Shown: positions 53,734 through 64,000 of the stretch, one piece after another
Position numbering within the stretch: position 1 is the first letter of the stretch
Layout of the letters: each line of letters begins with the position of its first letter
Program-made: the position numbers and the translations under genes
Source of the DNA: Puccinia triticina
Lineage: Eukaryota; Basidiomycota; Pucciniomycetes; Pucciniales; Pucciniaceae
Direction: 5' to 3'
Length of the DNA stretch: 64,000 bases
NCBI RefSeq assembly: GCF_026914185.1
Contig: NC_070561.1
Coordinates: 5,208,001 to 5,272,000 of the forward strand
Notes under the pieces: model-generated
Database searches by the model: none
What the model saw: only the letters and a program-made list of their open reading frames with translations
What the model was told of the DNA's origin: nothing

Positions 53734-53982
53734 CTGTAGCCCGGCTACAACTCTCAACGGCTCTCAGAGTAAGCACCAAATTTGAAAAAACTATCAGCAA
53801 CATGTCAGATACAGCTTCAACAGGCTTCAACTCGTGGGTGTTCCACACCTTGATTCTGCCCGCAGACCATTACATGCATATCCAGGTAAGTCCCCCAGTA
53901 CACCAGATTTTGTGAAACCAGCCCCTAACATGTTTTTGAGTTATTTTTCAGGAGTCACCGGGCCCTTTAGCTCATCCCGCCC

Positions 53983-54378
53983 TTGCCGCCCTCGGTCCTT
54001 GCCTTGACTTTCGACCTCCCGCTCACCTACGAAGCTGTCGTGACGGCCAGCGGGGAGCCCAAGGCCGTTCAAACCTCGCTTGCGCTGCCGGACGAGGACC
54101 CTGCTCGAACGCTGTCGCCGATCAACATAGTCAAGCCCAAGAGCAAAGACCTGACGGTCCCGCTGGATCTTGCCGTCGATTGGCTCAGAATCAGCAACGG
54201 TAGCAGTAGCTTTCTCGGCAAGGCTGGTGGCTTGGAGGCAGGATCAAGCGCCCACGTGTCGGGAGGCTTGGCTAAGATCCACGTAGGCGGCGACGGCTCA
54301 AAGAGAGAAACAGAACTCTTCTTCACCTGCTACACAGACTCACAGTCAACAAACTCAACAGAGCTAACAGAGTCGTGA
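53983..54378 (+). CDS. Unrecognised reading frame
   Basis: 131 codons with protein-like composition (LALTFDLPLTYEAVVTASGE, LDLAVDWLRISNGSSSFLG, GGLAKIHVGGDG). The frame does not join in phase to the small upstream exon-like piece (53801-53886, MSDTASTGFNSWVFHTLILP, followed by GTAAGT). It may be the remains of a gene or of the DIRS-like element's 5' region. Confidence 0.2.
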   Translation: MPPSVLALTFDLPLTYEAVVTASGEPKAVQTSLALPDEDPARTLSPINIVKPKSKDLTVPLDLAVDWLRISNGSSSFLGKAGGLEAGSSAHVSGGLAKIHVGGDGSKRETELFFTCYTDSQSTNSTELTES

Positions 54379-54705
54379 CCTGTGATGGTTGAACAGGTGA
54401 GCAAGATTGGTCTCGTGGACTGGTGATGATGGTTGGGATTTATTGGGAGTTACTGGCGCGCAGCAGAAGGGGCTAAGGTCCATGTTAGGCGCCCCTCCCA
54501 CTCCACAGCTAGATGGACGTTCATACGAGCCCATGAAACCGGACACCTAGCTGAACCGCAACCCACGATACGCGCATGTACAAGAAAGCGGAGTTACGCG
54601 GGACGAACTCGGACCGAGTACCGCGGAGAAACCAGCAAGCGGACTGGAGGACCAACCACAGCAACGCACGAGGGCGCTCCAAGGTCTTCCAGGGCGGACT
54701 GGTGA

Positions 54706-54713
54706 ATATTTAA
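54706..54713 (+). promoter_or_regulatory. Candidate TATA box before DIRS-like ORF1
   Basis: ATATTTAA about 270 bp upstream of the ORF1 start, followed by a CT/CA-rich leader, as is common in fungal promoters. Confidence 0.3.
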
Positions 54714-54983
54714 GCCACCGGTACACTCAGCAGCTTCCACCACACCAGTCTCACTCAGTCCTTCATTCTCGACTCAGAGCGCGTATCGCTCATTGCCAGT
54801 TTCCTTTTTTTTGTTTTCCACCAGAAGTTGACTGCATTCCTTCGAAACCACACAAACCCAGATATCCCACTCCTTCACTCCCTCAGAAGCTCAACATCCC
54901 CATCTTATCCCTTTTCTTTTAAACTTTCCAGGTCTTCAGACCAAATTCCATTCAATCCACCAAATCCTTTTGACCACTAATCC

Positions 54984-56640
54984 ATGTCAGACTCACTCGC
55001 CAAGAACTCATTCCCCAGAGCTTTGGGAGACAAGAACCCAGACCTCCCTACCCTTGCCGGAGGGACAGCGAATCCGGCGACTGCTGCCATGCCCCAGCCC
55101 TTGGCCCCCAATGACAACTTACCTCTCACGTCCCTTGGTGAAGCTTCCCAAGTAGAGGCACAGAGCATTGAAGAATCCCTGATTCCACAAGGTAAGCCAT
55201 CTGATGACTTGAATCTGTTCCCTTACCGGTCGGATAGTCACTGATATATTATTGTACGTCAGATGTCCCATCAGCTGAACCTATCACCGGTCCTGCTAAG
55301 AATACTCGTGCCAAAGCGAATCCCGCGGCCAAGCAGAAGAAGACGGCAAAGAAGCGACCGGATCAGTCCGAGAAGCAGTCAGCCCCCAGAGCTCCCAGAC
55401 TCCCTGCCAAGGAGCAAGTGGATGATACGGACCAGGATATCATGGAGCTATTAGGTGACAAGGATTGTCAGGTCGCCGCAGGTCCCCCTCCCACGGTAGA
55501 AGCCCCTCCAGCCGAGAGATCAAACGCGCCCGGTGATAACAGGGAGGCAATATGGTTATAGGCCGTTGAAGCCGATAACAATGGCGATGTGGAACGATCC
55601 AACTTCTTCTACAACATGTTTGCGTCCATTGTCAACAACAACAAGACACCAATCCAGCCAGCCGCTATCAACGGGACAAGCATCAGGCCGTCCCTTTTAT
55701 CCAACCTAATTGCAACAGACTCACCCTCTGTCTTGGTTCGCCCACTAAACACGTCCAACCTCATCTCCCCGGAGCAGCTCCCAGAAGTCAAGTTGATGCA
55801 GAAGGGACTTTCATTCAAGATGGGATGCGCGAATCACCACGTTAGCGTTGGGTTCACCCCATTTTTCGACAAGACCCTCAAGGAGCTCAAAGCCCCAATC
55901 CCACTCACCATCTTCAATCAGAAGTGGCAAACGGATGCGATGTCATATCATGCGGTCAATCGGTCTTGATCGGACGACAACAGCTCCAATAAAGGATTAA
56001 GATATTTTGGCTTTCCTTACCCAAGTGAATGGTCACTATTGCTAGGCGCTTGGACAGTCACTCACAGAGAGTTTCACGTATGCATCCAAGAAGTCTACGG
56101 CTTCAAGGTCTTCGCCGACTGGCTTCTGGCTCACAAGGCCAATTGCGATAAAATCCATTCAAATGTGTGTTTTCTTGCAGCTCTTCGATATGACATCCAG
56201 ATGCAAGCAAACACCTTTGCACATCACATTACCATTGGAGAAGAGACGTTTGTTCCCGACATCTTGGTCTTCCGTCAAGATATCGCTGATCAATGCTACG
56301 AAGACGCAAGAAAGAAGAACGAACTTGAATTTGAGGATAATCCATACCGTGCTGGTGGCGAGCGCGGCGGCTGGGACCCGGCCACAGGTGCTCCAAAGGA
56401 CCGTCCGGATTTCACCCAGGCTGGTTTGGTTCAAGGATCGTCCCGCGATGGTCAATCACGATATGGAGCTTTGCTCGGTGCTAGGCCGGCAACAGCGCTG
56501 GGAGGGGAAAAGGTGCCCGGTGGCTGCCCTCACGGATCGGTCCAGATGGAGTCGTGCGGATGCGAAGTGATAGCTGGGGGGGGAAGTGGTTTTGATTTTG
56601 TTTTGCCGGGGTTTGGATCCTGGGCGGCGGTTGGTTTCGT
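54984..56640 (+). pseudogene. DIRS-like ORF1 (gag-like), with stops
   Basis: Starts MSDSLAKNSFPRALGDKNPD. An intron (GTAAGC at 55192 to CAG before 55262) joins IPQ to DVPSAEPITG in phase. A Lys/Pro-rich stretch (AKQKKTAKKRPDQSEKQ) follows, then TAG at 55558-55560, NFFYNMFASIVNNNKTPIQP, a TGA at 55967-55969, and PYPSEWSLLLGAWTVTHREF up to about 56350. The final part (to 56648) is Gly-rich and may be foreign. Likely an RNA-binding structural protein by position. Confidence 0.5.
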
Positions 56641-57525
56641 TGGGAAATGATTCTTGATGGGAAATGGGACTCTTTGAATGTCGGACTCGGACTCTGGAAT
56701 CAAGATGGCGGATCAGAATGCCATGCCGCTCCCCTCCTCCAAGTTCTGCGAACTTGGACTCGGGGAGGCAACATGTCACATACATTTCATCATCTCCTTG
56801 CGCGCCGTGCGCGCGCACACAAAACAACACAAAGAAACATGTCGAACAAAATAAACTAGAAAACAAAATCAAAACAAAACAGGACAAAAGAACTCAACAG
56901 GATGGAAATAGAGTAGAAAGAAAAGAAAACCACAGCCTAAGAGTTGAGAAGGAAATGACACAACACAGAGAGGAGGAGCAGAGAAATAAGTCAGAAACAA
57001 AAGACATGGAATAAACCCACAGCCTCAAAGGGAGAGGAAATAGAGAAAGGAGTGGAAAATAGGGGAAAGGGAAAGAAGTAATAAACTGAGAGTCTTGAGT
57101 CTTGAGAGTCTTGAGTCTTGAGTCTTGAGTCTTGAGAGAAGCGCCGGTGAGATTGAGAACTGAAAAATAATTTGGCTACCGGTTTGACCACCACAACGAC
57201 CGAGAGGCAGGCGCTCTGAAGGCTACTTTGGAGGAGATCGCGCATTCTACAATCCTTCCGGAGGAAGATCCAACCCCCCTGCAAATTTCGCTATGTTTTT
57301 TTTAAATCTCTTCTTCAGTCTCCATCAAGCGTAACTACACATTGTTGTTTTCGTACTCCTTCTCGTCGTGTAACTCCCCCCCCCCCCCCTCACATTCTTA
57401 TAATTCTCCTTCAACAAAACCTTATAATTCCCTTACAAAGTGTTTTCCCAAGTTGCTTACGAGTGTCTCTTGTTCCTATTGTATGTCATCTTATGATACA
57501 ATGCATTTAATATGTCCTGAACAGG

Positions 57526-60474
57526 CCCGTTCCTTTGAGCAAGAAATGCGAGCCTCAGTGCAATGAGACTGCCCCCAAGAGTAAGAAGTTAGACCGGAAG
57601 GTCTTTGAGCATAGGAAAGATGGTGGTCTTGGTAAGTCCAAAAAAAAAAAAAAAAAAAAAAAAAAAGGAGAAGAAAGGAGGCACAATCAGACCCGGGTTG
57701 TTCGGTATGTATTCTGATATATAGTCCAACACAATTTTAGAACCGCTATGGCCTACAGGTGTCAAATGCAAAATGAACCTCCCAGAATGGGAGTTGGCTC
57801 TGGGCAACGCAGGTCTTCTACCCAAGTTCAAAGACGTCTTAGTGGGGTTCAGGGAGGGTTTCGATCAAGGTATTCCCCCTCACCGCCTGGAGGATGACCT
57901 ACGGTGGTATACACCACCAAACCACTCATCCTCCCTGCTAGCCCAAGGAAAGATAGAAAAGTCCTTTGAACTGGAACTCAAGTGCGGCCGGATGCATGGA
58001 CCCTTTACCCATCAACAGGTCGCGGAGCGGTTCCCATTCTTCCGGACTAGCCCGTTGGGAGCGGTTGTCAACGGTGATGGATCAATCAGGCCTATCAACG
58101 ACTTGTCCTTCCCAAAGAATGACCCAAGAGTTCCCTCCGTGAACTCATTTGTTGATAAATCCGACTTCACCACGACATGGGATGACTTCAGGGTAGTATC
58201 AGGGTTCCTCCGCGCACAGGACAAGCCTTGCCAATTAGCCCTCTTTGATTGGGAGAAGGAGTACCGACAGATCCCGACAAACCCAGCGCAATGGCCCTAT
58301 CTTTTGACCCTGACGTTCGATGACAGGCTTCTCCTGGATACCAGGATCACTTTTGGAGGTGTTGCCGGTTGCGGATCCTTTGGCCGGCCCGCCAACGGTT
58401 GGAAATGCATCATGTTACACAAATTCGAACTGACCACAATTTTTCGGTGGGTTGACGACAACCTCTTTGTGAAAGAATTGGAGTCCTCAGTGTGCATGGA
58501 CGACGTGGCGGCAAGATTGGCAACACTTGGGGTTCTCACAAATAAATCCAAATACTCACCATTTGCTGACAAGCAGAAATTCCTCGGATTCATCTGGAAC
58601 GGAAAGGACAAGACCGTCCGCTTGCCCAACGCCAAGGTGGAACTCCGACTTTCCCAGATGAAAGCCTTCCTTGACAAATCTCGGCCGTTCACTTATGACA
58701 AGGCCAAAATCATGGCGGGGCGGCTAGGTCATGCAGCTTATATCTTCCCGCAGATGCGGTGCTATATCAACGGTTTCTACCGATGGATGAATAACTGGAT
58801 TTTTTGTCACCACCCCCGATGCCCACCTCCATACGTAGTCGAAGACGTAGAGCGCTGGGTACACACCTTAACCACCCAGCAGCTGACCAGGCTTATCGCC
58901 AGTCCCCACCCAACAGACGTAGGCTGGGTAGGCGATTCCTCTACGTCTTTTGGAATAGGCTTCATCGTGTCAGGGCAGTGGGCTCAGTTTAGAGTCACTC
59001 CAGGCTGGAACCAAGACCCCGAAATGCCAAGGGACATCTCCTGGCTGGAGACAGTGGCGGTACGTCTGGGCCTGATCATCCTCCTGTCAATGAAGGCAAG
59101 GCCAGGGAAGGTTTTTTGTGTAGAGACAGATAACTCGTCCACAAAATCTGTCATTCAGAAGCGCCGCGCGGGAAACGTTGCCGTCAACGAAGAATGGAAA
59201 GTCATTCAAGACCTCCTGATATCCCAGGACATCGACCTGTTGGCATGGATGGTTACTTCGGCGAACAACCGCGCAGACGGGTTGTCACGTGGAGACCGCG
59301 CAGGCTTGCAGACAAAACACCAAATCAGGGTGTCGGTTCCTTTGGACTTGTCAGGCTCGGTGATGCCAAGAGCACGAGTGCTCTTCTAGCTACGCCGGCG
59401 ACAGAGCACGGTACAGTAGCGCGCGCAGCAAAAGCGCGGTAAAAAGTGCGAAATAGCTTTAGATTAGAAAGCTATTTCTAATGAACCAAAAAATAGGTTT
59501 AACGGAGGGGCCAGGGGTGTTTTAGTGCCCTCCGCAGTTCTTACAGGGCCTGCGCACGAAATGTGCAGGGGTTTTTGTGACCTGTGGCGTCTGGGGCCCG
59601 CAACAAGGGGGTATTTGCGCGTCAAAACGCTCCCAGGAGATATAAAGGGATGGAAATCCCGGTAGAAAGAAAAAAAAACGCAGACTTACTTGTAAAAGGA
59701 AGTCTGCGGCAAAAAAAACACAAGCGATCCGATAAAAACCGAAGTCGAGGCGAAGGCAGGCTGGCCTACTGGTTGGTAGGATGAGTGGCGAGACTGGCTG
59801 GGCGTCGAGCTGGTTATGAAAGGTATCTGAGGGGCCTTCCTTCGCCCGAAGGCCCTCAATTATATATTCGAGCTACAACCGGTAGGGTTGTAGCTCTTAT
59901 TGCAAATACTTCCTCGGTTTCTCGGCCGGAGGAAGTAGTGCTTCTTTCAAGGGTGACGGGAGTGAAGGGGGATTCTACTAGTCCCTTCGCTCCCGTTCAC
60001 TTTATTTGTTATTTGATCCTTTTGCTATTCCTCGGCTCGAGGAATAGCGTGGTTCGTATTCCATCATCGGCCGGGGGAGGAGGAGTAGTATAATTCTGTT
60101 TCTCTCCTCCCCGACCGAAATGCTTCTATTTCTCGTAGAGACTACTCTCTGTTTAGTAGTCTCTTGAGAGTGTCTGACGACCCGTTCTCTTGGCTTGAGA
60201 ACGGGTTTGAACTAATATTTTTTCTCCTGCCGATTCTTCGGCCGGAGCTTTATTTTCCTTACTCGTCTAAGGAATCTTTTTTATTATTATGTGCGCGGCG
60301 CTCCGCGCCGCAGCTAGGTCTTTTTACAAGAAAGAAGTCTGTTTCGTACGCGGCGCTCTGCGCCGCTATTATTACATACAATTTTTGTAATGCTACAATA
60401 GTTAGCCGGGCTCTAACTTATTATAGTAGCCCGGCTGACAGGACTTATCCCCCTTTGTAACAGAGGTTGTGTAG
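57526..60474 (+). pseudogene. Reverse transcriptase-RNase H of a DIRS-like element, split by a solo LTR
   Basis: Exon 57526-57631 (KKCEPQCNETAPKSKK) joins across an intron, 57632-57758, containing a run of about 28 A, to 57759-59348, which resumes at 60446-60474 (ends FVTEVV). RT: CQLALFDWEKEYRQIP (motif A), TFGGVAGCGSFGRPANGW (B), RWVDDNLFVK (C, VDDN). RNase H: WVGDSSTSFGIGF, ISWLETVAVR, VETDNSSTKS, NNRADGLSRG, so all four acidic positions are present. The RT frame is free of stops until the solo LTR at 59349, suggesting recent death or recent activity. Role: cDNA synthesis. Confidence 0.8.
59349..60440 (-). mobile_element. Solo LTR of the chromodomain gypsy family
   Basis: TGTCAGGCTCGG start, CCCGGCTGACA end, flanked by a perfect 5-bp duplication GGACT (59344-59348, 60441-60445). 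About 1092 bp, clearly related to 49718-50840. It formed by insertion and LTR-LTR recombination. It breaks the RT frame at VPLDL. Contains GCGCGGCGCTCCGCGCCGC-type palindromes near 60292-60365. Confidence 0.93.
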
Positions 60475-61247
60475 GCGCGGCACCGTATTTTTGTATTTAG
60501 ATTGAAGACTTGAAGCCTCTGCCGCGCATCCCCCTACTACCTGTTATACTTGCATCCCTCCCAGTTTTGAATTTCCGCACATTAATCCATCTGTACTCCT
60601 CGTGGCTGCTAGGAACCATGCCTGCCCAATACCACCTCCCAGCCATCGCGGCTTTCCTCTCCGATGGGATCAGGGCAAAAACCCCCTCGGCCTTAGACTT
60701 GCACACCCTTTTTGGGTGGAAATGGAATACATTACCGGGTGCGAGAATTTTACAATTCTTATTTCACAAGACATAATCCTTGTGAAAGGTATGCATTGGG
60801 ATTTTATGGGATTTATGGGGTAATACATAATTTTACGGGGCTTTCGGACTTGTCTCGGCCATTGTAAATTATACATTGTAATACATGCAATGTAAATATA
60901 CTGTGTACAGAGGGGTTTCCTAATATTACACATGATGTTTCACAAACCTTGTGACACCACCTTCGGAATTTCAACATTTGAACTCATACATCTATTTTTA
61001 CGGGAGACAGGTTACAAGCCTTGATTTACAATGCTGTATTCACCCGGAAAAGTACACCGATTCACGATGATACACGAATTTTGCACGCCTCAACACCTTG
61101 GTCACGTTGGATTCCTGTCCACATGTATGTACGTCCTTTTTTTGCCTTCTCTCCCCCCAGCTTCTCTGTTTTGCCCGTTGGCTGATTACTGTTCAATAGT
61201 CTCGCTCATTTCGCTACCCACCCTCTTTCTCCTTCTTTATCGCCAAC
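60475..61247. other. Tail of the DIRS-like element and promoter of the next gene
   Basis: 60510-60776 carries an open stretch (PAQYHLPAIAAFLSDGIRAK) of unknown relation. 60780-60920 is full of short TGTAATACA/ATGTAAAT palindromes. 61100-61245 is pyrimidine-rich, fitting a fungal leader before the ATG at 61248. Confidence 0.4.
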
Positions 61248-64000
61248 ATGTCAGACGGCAGCAGTGTTCACAATGATTTATCCGAGCCCCTAGACCCCGA
61301 CAACGAGCCAATAAACGGAAGGAAAATCTTTTTTGCCCCTTCCGGACTCGAAGAGACATTTATTGATCATGACTGCAGGTTCGATGACGAAGGATATCCA
61401 CTGTATCCTAACAGGAAGACAATCTTTGTGAAAACTCCGGAGATGACTGTCCACAACTTTGGATTCGTTGGATTCCCCAGGACAACCAGTGTCGATTGGC
61501 GAGCCGATAGATCCTGGAAAGGTGTGCGGATGTATTGTCTTGGCGCCTTGATCTGCAATCAGCCCGGTTGCCAGTGGGTCGGATCTCCGCCAACCGGCAA
61601 GGGTGCAATTGAGGATTACTTGGCAGTGTCAGTCTTTTTTCATCTTTTCTCAGCAGCACACTTCTTTTTGGCGCTGAAATAGTGATTAATAGTGATCCAA
61701 AATGCCCTGGCTCTGCCGGAAAGTGTCCTGGGCAAGTTGGACATCAATCCTGCAAGAACACACTGATCCGATTCGATGAAAACATGCTAACTGGATGGGC
61801 CATTCTCCGTCACCATGGCACCCACAACCACCCATGGCCATCTCCGAAGAAGCCGGACCCCCTTTCAAAGCTAAAGTTGAAAAACGAAGTGAAGAAGAAC
61901 CCCAGCGCAGGTGCTTTCAAGCTCAAAGTGAGTTGTTTGATTCATTCTAACCCTGCTGTTGCCAAAGCTTCGAAGAACATAACCTGATGGATAGTTTCCT
62001 TGTATTGTTTAGCTAGGGAAGCCCACTGCACCTCTCAACCCATTCGAAAGTGTCACCAAAATCCATGAAGCTTTTGTGAACAGTGATAGACTGCGATACC
62101 ACCGGCGGCTCATCCTCATTGAGCTTGGAATCAACCCGGACAAGGGTGGCGCTGGGCTAGGTGATAAGTTCTTACATGATATGTTCCAATGGAACTAGTA
62201 AGTCTAGCCCGAGTCCATTTTCTAGATTGCTCACAGCTGATGCTTGGATTCTAGTGTTGGTCTTATGATCAGTTCTGTATCTTTCAAGCCAGGGATTGAA
62301 CACTTTACGTTTCAGACCAAGTGGATGGAGGAACGATTAGTCTCCCGCGATCACAACAACGAGGTATACAGCGGGGGCCTCTTGTCTGATGTTACTTACC
62401 GGCTTTTTGAGACGGGTTACTTGCTGTCTACCTCAATGTTCTGCGAGGAGACTGCGCGTTGGATCCCTGTCCAACTCTCCTGGATTTGAGGTCTTAGTGC
62501 CGAATATTACCAGGCGCATTTTACGACGCTCTTTGAGCAGTTTGTTCGGCCCTCTTTTACGGTTTCCGATCGAGAGACCCTTGTCCGCCAAGTGGTCGAT
62601 TTCTCTCTGGCTCAGAGGGAGGGATTCGTATCGGCTTACATGAAAGTTTTTGGTGTTACCAACCGTCAACAGGCCCTTGCAAAGTTGAAGGGATGCCACG
62701 AGCATTTTCGAGCTCAAGTCACACGTGTGAAACGGAATCGGGCCGTTGTCCCACCCGAACAAGAGGTAATTTTTGAGTGTCTTTTTCAATCTGCACAGTG
62801 TTGAGCAACTGTCCTGACGACTTGTTCTTACTTTTCAGGCTCAATTTCAAAAACTCTGCCTAGATCTCTTGGTGTTACCTGAGGAAGGTAAGCCAACTCA
62901 CGAGCAGAAGATCGATGAGCTCCGGCGGCTTTTCCCAAAGACAAAGCGATGGTTAGATTGGTGGACGATGGTTGATGTTGAAGCTATGCTCTTCCCATCC
63001 AAACGGGCCATGATCACGAGCTCCGCAAACGGCAAAGACAATCTCCCTGACACCACAAATGCGCAGGAGAGTATGCATAGACTCTACTACATGATCAGGT
63101 TTGTTTCATCCTCTCTTTGTTCAATTTTTACCGGCTACTGACCATCGCTGGTTTCTTTGAGTTGACAGCGAAGGGAAGAAGTGTTTGATTGTTGGCATGG
63201 CAGAGCTTTATGCTTTTGTCAAGGCCCTCGAAGACGACTGGCATGCCGTAATGAGAGGCGTTGCGATCGAATACGGTGCAAAGAACAAAACTCAACAAGA
63301 CCTAGCGATCTCGATTGGCTGGCAGAAACCACCGAAGCGCAATCCTGCCAACCGCAAGAAAGCTGAGCTCAACGATGGTCGAGCTCCCGACACCACCGCC
63401 GCCTTGCTCCCTAAGAATTCTGGAGGCCGGCCACCAGGATCACGGAATTTGATCAAGGACTCGATGACAACCTATATCTCTTACTCAGCATCCGATGCTC
63501 CAGCGAGGAAGTTTCGCTGCTGGTTGGCTGCCGGACTCGAGAGCCTATATGCGCTGTTCAACCCTCTCTGGCTTCGTGGGACAAATGGCCTCAAGAACGA
63601 CATTTTCACCACGCTTGTCAAGCATTTCAATGCACGGAGCACCTGGGAATTAACTTTAACCGGTCAAATCCGGTCCATGCTGACAAACGGTCAAAATTCG
63701 CTCCATTCAACTGCCAACAAGTTGTCACCTGGTAGTTTCAATGCCGGTGTCTATTGCTCGACAGATCTATTCATCGACTTGCTCCTCGATCCGTTTATCC
63801 GGAAAAAAACTAATGTTGATTATCCTCCCCGAGAGCTCTTCACGGTAACCGAAGTCCGCACAGCGACATGTGAAGCTCAGCCGGACGTTGAACAGCCCCA
63901 TCCTCGTGGAATTCGAGATATAACAGTCCTGCGGATTCAGAGGGAAACTTTTCAAGCGGCCAATATGGAGCCTTGTCTGGTCCAACATTTAATTACAACT
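61248..64000 (+). pseudogene. MULE-type transposase with GCM/WRKY-like zinc finger (partial at window end)
   Basis: Exons 61248-61627, 61693-61927, 62013-62197, 62255-62765, 62839-63098, 63169 to beyond 64000; five GT-AG introns, 57-85 nt, phases consistent. The N-terminal zinc-binding part has Cys/His spacing like GCM/WRKY: CLGALICNQPGCQWVGSPP, then DPKCPGSAGKC...SCKNTLIRF and ILRHHGTHNHPW. Core: GGLLSDVTYRLFETGYLLST then EETARWIPVQLSWI and GLSAEYYQAHFTTLFEQF, as in MULE transposases; later DTTNAQESMHRLYYM. A TGA at 62487-62489 interrupts the core where CGA (Arg) is plausible. Likely a dead transposase; a domesticated gene cannot be excluded. Confidence 0.7.

Larger units (their letters stand above)
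54700..60474 (+). mobile_element. Decayed DIRS-like retroelement
   Basis: Comprises ORF1 (54984-~56640), a Cys-containing linker exon and a long RT-RNase H frame (57759-60474). No flanking LTRs of its own and no integrase are visible, and the RT has VDD motifs like those of DIRS-type elements. A tyrosine recombinase was not found, so the class is tentative. It contains introns and is interrupted by a solo LTR. Confidence 0.55.

Noticed and set aside
49718..60440. One large LTR element bounded by the two TGTCAG...CTGACA repeats
   Set aside because: The right copy has its own perfect GGACT duplication and interrupts an unrelated RT frame, so it is a solo LTR, not the partner of the left LTR.

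Overview
The window is eukaryotic and looks like a transposon-rich fungal genome, most probably a basidiomycete of the rust (Pucciniales) type. Evidence: genes with many short (24-86 nt) GT-AG introns, a Sec7-PH ARF exchange factor of fungal layout, lineage-specific secreted-protein genes, a GCM/WRKY-like zinc-finger MULE transposase, a VDD-type reverse transcriptase, and several MITE families. The species cannot be named from sequence alone. Roughly nine tenths of the window is repeats; four host-type genes stand out, all on the minus strand.

Layout. 0-4.3 kb: hAT remnant, foldback repeats and MITEs. 4.33-5.68 kb: two-exon gene for a putative secreted protein. 5.855-25.057 kb: a three-level transposon nest. 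A Ty3/gypsy element (LTRs 446 bp once later insertions are removed, TSD TGAGG) is split in its protease-RT region by a Mutator-like TIR element (8.79-21.285 kb, 9-bp TSD). That element carries a triplicated fragment of a calponin-homology gene, and its right arm was then hit by a second, young gypsy element (12.986-21.207 kb, LTRs almost identical). Five MITEs are scattered through the nest. 25.06-28 kb: hairpin repeats ending in AAGTCCCTCC. 28.14-33.47 kb: intact ten-exon Sec7-PH gene. 34-36.5 kb: repeats including a tRNA-like sequence. 36.69-38.51 kb: two-exon secreted-protein gene. 38.97-42.32 kb: compound MITE with 160-bp tandem repeats, then a second Mutator-like TIR element filled with an array of hairpins. 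44.25-45.51 kb: FAS1-domain secreted-protein gene, apparently truncated. 46.3-48.9 kb: long inverted repeat. 49.7-52.35 kb: 3' part of a chromodomain gypsy element on the minus strand. 54.7-60.47 kb: decayed DIRS-like element interrupted by a solo LTR. 61.25 kb to the end: MULE-type transposase gene with one in-frame TGA, running off the window.

How it fits together. Nested insertions with intact target duplications give a relative order: gypsy 1, then the Mutator-like element, then gypsy 2; the MITEs in the 5' LTR of gypsy 1 are absent from its 3' LTR. Many premature stops are TGA in contexts where CGA or TGG is expected, and the LTR differences of gypsy 2 are mainly C-to-T at CpG, which points to methylation-driven decay. 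The most unusual structure is a ~110-nt module occurring four times in gypsy 2, each copy starting with a consensus 5' splice site and followed by a pyrimidine-rich 3' splice site.
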